Assembly (NCBI GenBank): GCA_050741255.1 | Contig: JBOIEQ010000022.1 | Span: forward strand, 1-40,011 | Source of the DNA: CAZXNF01 sp050741255 | GTDB lineage: Bacteria; Pseudomonadota; Gammaproteobacteria; Burkholderiales; SG8-41 | Length of the DNA: 40,011 bases | Direction of reading: 5' to 3' | Part shown: positions 38,621-40,011 of the stretch, one piece after another | Numbering within the stretch: the stretch's first letter is position 1 | How the letters are laid out: each line of letters begins with the position of its first letter | Notes under the pieces: generated by a model | The model's database searches: none | Told to the model about the DNA's origin: nothing | Seen by the model: only the letters and a program-made list of their open reading frames with translations | Made by a program: the position numbers and the translations under genes

Positions 38621-40011
38621 ATGAGCTTCGAACGGCTGTTCAACCCGCGCGGCATCGCCATCGCCGGCGCCAGCGGCGATCCCACGCGCCCCGGCGGCCA
38701 GACGGTGCGCGCGCTCAACCAGTACGGCTATCGCGGCGGCATCTATCCCGTGAACCCGCGCTATCCCGAGCTGGCCGGGCGCCGCTGCTATCCGTCCATC
38801 GCCGGAATCGACGGCGACTGCGACCTCGCCGTCATTGCGCTCGCCGCCGCGCAGGTGCCCGAAGTCATCCGCCAGTGCGGCCGGAAGAGCATCGGTTTCG
38901 CGGTGGTGCTGGGCGGGGGTTTCCGCGAAAGCGGCCCGGAAGGCGTCAGGATCGAGGCCGAGATGCTGGCCGCCGCGCGGGAGAACGGCGTGCGCCTCAT
39001 CGGGCCCAACTGCCTCGGCCTCGTCAACGTGCACGCGCGGGTGTTCGCCGCCTTCGGCAGCATCGCGCGCGAGCCCGAGCTTGCGCCCGGCGGCGTGTCG
39101 GCGGTGATCCAGAGCGGCGGCTTCGGCAACAGCCTGGTCATCCGTTGCGCGCAGTACGGCGTGGGCTTTCGTTACGTGGTGGCGAGCGGCAACGAATCCG
39201 ACATCACCGCGCCGGAACTGATCGACGCCTACGTCGACGACCCGCACACGAAGGTGATCCTCGCCTACCTCGAGGGCGTGACCGACGGCCGCGCGCTCAT
39301 GGCCGCGGGCAGGCGCGCACTCGCGGCACGCAAGCCGGTGCTGATCCTCAAATCCGGCAACACGGAACAGGGCAAGCGTGCGGCCGCCTCGCACACGGCG
39401 AACCTCACAGGCTCATACGACATCTACCGCGCCGCCTTCCGGCAGAGCGGCATCATCGAAGTCGGCGACATCGACGAGGCTGCGGATTTTGCGCTGGCCC
39501 TGCTGGCGGGCCGTCTGCCGCAGGGACGCAAGGTCGCACTGATGGGCGGTTCCGGTGGCTCCGCGGCCGCCTTCTCCGACGCCGCGGACGCGGTGCGGCT
39601 GACGCTGGCGCCGTTCACGCCGGAGACGGCGGCGGTGCTCGCCGCCTCGCTGCCCCCGCTCTCCTCGATCGACAACCCCATCGACTACACCGCGGGCTAT
39701 CCGCGCCCGGAGGCCGCCGAGGGGTTTTCGCGCGCCTGCCGCGCGGTGCTGGCCGATCCGGGCATCCACCAGCTGGCGTTCATGTTCGCTTCCGCCGGCC
39801 GCAGCCAGTTGAAGCTCGCCGGCGAACTGCTGGCGCAGTTGCCGCCGCAGTCCGACAAGCCGGTCGTGGCCTTTTCGGCGATGACTCCGGACATCGCGCC
39901 GGAGGGTCTGGCGACGCTGCGCGAGATCGGCGTGCCCGTGCTGCCGTCGCCCGCGCGGGTGGCGCGTGCCATGGGCATGCTCGCGGACCACGCGGAGGCG
40001 CTGGCGCGACC
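38621..40011 (+). CDS. NDP-forming acyl-CoA synthetase, N-terminal 463 residues (cut by window end)
   Basis: This is an acetate-CoA ligase (ADP-forming)-type enzyme that joins an organic acid to CoA with ATP. Residues 5-130 are the CoA-binding domain (RGIAIAGASGDPTRPGG, IYPVNPRY, LIGPNCLGLVN). Residues about 155-290 are the first succinyl-CoA-ligase-like domain, with AVIQSGGFGNSL, ASGNESDIT and the phospho-histidine His258 in AAASHTANLTGS. A second ligase-like domain follows (VALMGGSGGSAAAFSDAADA). The ATP-grasp domain expected near residue 480 onward lies outside the window. ATG is 8 bases after the MaoC 2 stop. It would activate the acid captured by SBP 13. Confidence 0.92.
   Translation, partial: MSFERLFNPRGIAIAGASGDPTRPGGQTVRALNQYGYRGGIYPVNPRYPELAGRRCYPSIAGIDGDCDLAVIALAAAQVPEVIRQCGRKSIGFAVVLGGGFRESGPEGVRIEAEMLAAARENGVRLIGPNCLGLVNVHARVFAAFGSIAREPELAPGGVSAVIQSGGFGNSLVIRCAQYGVGFRYVVASGNESDITAPELIDAYVDDPHTKVILAYLEGVTDGRALMAAGRRALAARKPVLILKSGNTEQGKRAAASHTANLTGSYDIYRAAFRQSGIIEVGDIDEAADFALALLAGRLPQGRKVALMGGSGGSAAAFSDAADAVRLTLAPFTPETAAVLAASLPPLSSIDNPIDYTAGYPRPEAAEGFSRACRAVLADPGIHQLAFMFASAGRSQLKLAGELLAQLPPQSDKPVVAFSAMTPDIAPEGLATLREIGVPVLPSPARVARAMGMLADHAEALAR

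Noticed and set aside
1..40011. CRISPR arrays, tRNA or rRNA genes, insertion sequences
   Set aside because: No regularly spaced long repeats, no tRNA-like CCA ends with cloverleaf arms, no rRNA blocks and no transposase motifs were seen on reading both strands.

Overview
The window is 40 kb of high-G+C DNA that reads as betaproteobacterial, most likely Burkholderiales of an Alcaligenaceae/Comamonadaceae type. The main reason is the gene content: 13 genes encode Bug/TctC-type periplasmic substrate-binding proteins of tripartite tricarboxylate transporters (TTT), a family hugely expanded in Bordetella, Cupriavidus, Achromobacter and relatives. No TctA or TctB membrane gene is present, so all 13 are orphan receptors. 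Nearly every other gene is a small-molecule catabolic enzyme or a regulator. No rRNA, tRNA, CRISPR array, insertion sequence or phage gene was seen.

Layout. 59-872: two small unknown genes on the minus strand in DNA that looks less G+C-rich than the rest. 922-2779 (-): SBP and TIM-barrel amidohydrolase. 2917-5681 (+): two tandem MmgE/PrpD paralogues. 5690-11978 (-): SBP, Gfo/Idh/MocA oxidoreductase, isopropylmalate-dehydrogenase-like enzyme, Ldh2-family dehydrogenase, PuuE-like polysaccharide deacetylase, SBP. 12071-12733 (+): Asp/Glu-racemase-fold protein. 12741-18430 (-): SBP, ACMSD-like amidohydrolase, 3-hydroxyacyl-CoA-dehydrogenase-like enzyme, SBP, maleate isomerase/arylmalonate-decarboxylase-like protein, uronate-dehydrogenase-like SDR. 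18603-21171 (+): RpiR regulator, AtuA-like protein and DUF4387 protein. 21274-23082 (+): glutaminase fused to STAS and cyclic-nucleotide-binding domains. 23098-23925 (-): MscS channel. 24079-24645 (+): cupin. 24653-26731 (-): two SBPs. 26817-29564 (+): two N-formylglutamate-amidohydrolase-like paralogues flanking an SBP. 29691-35447 (-): four SBPs, one Gfo/Idh/MocA oxidoreductase and a small membrane protein. 35688-40011 (+): SBP, MaoC hydratase, RidA-like, TetR, a second MaoC and an NDP-forming acyl-CoA synthetase cut by the window end.

Reading the whole: the region looks like an archive of separate carboxylate-uptake-and-catabolism cassettes, each usually one periplasmic receptor plus one to four cytoplasmic enzymes. 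Receptors would hand ligands to TTT membrane complexes encoded elsewhere. The ligands cannot be told from sequence. Two cassettes carry their own regulator together with a palindrome overlapping a sigma-70-like promoter: RpiR with TGAAAT-N4-ATTTCA, and TetR with ATTTGAC-N6-GTCAAAT. These are the best-defined candidate novel systems here.

Other points of note are three dispersed-type repeats, two of which lie inside SBP signal-peptide regions; a pair of racemase-fold proteins with single cysteines in opposite half-sites; a MaoC pair of which only one keeps the catalytic residues; and several dehydrogenases with substituted active-site residues.
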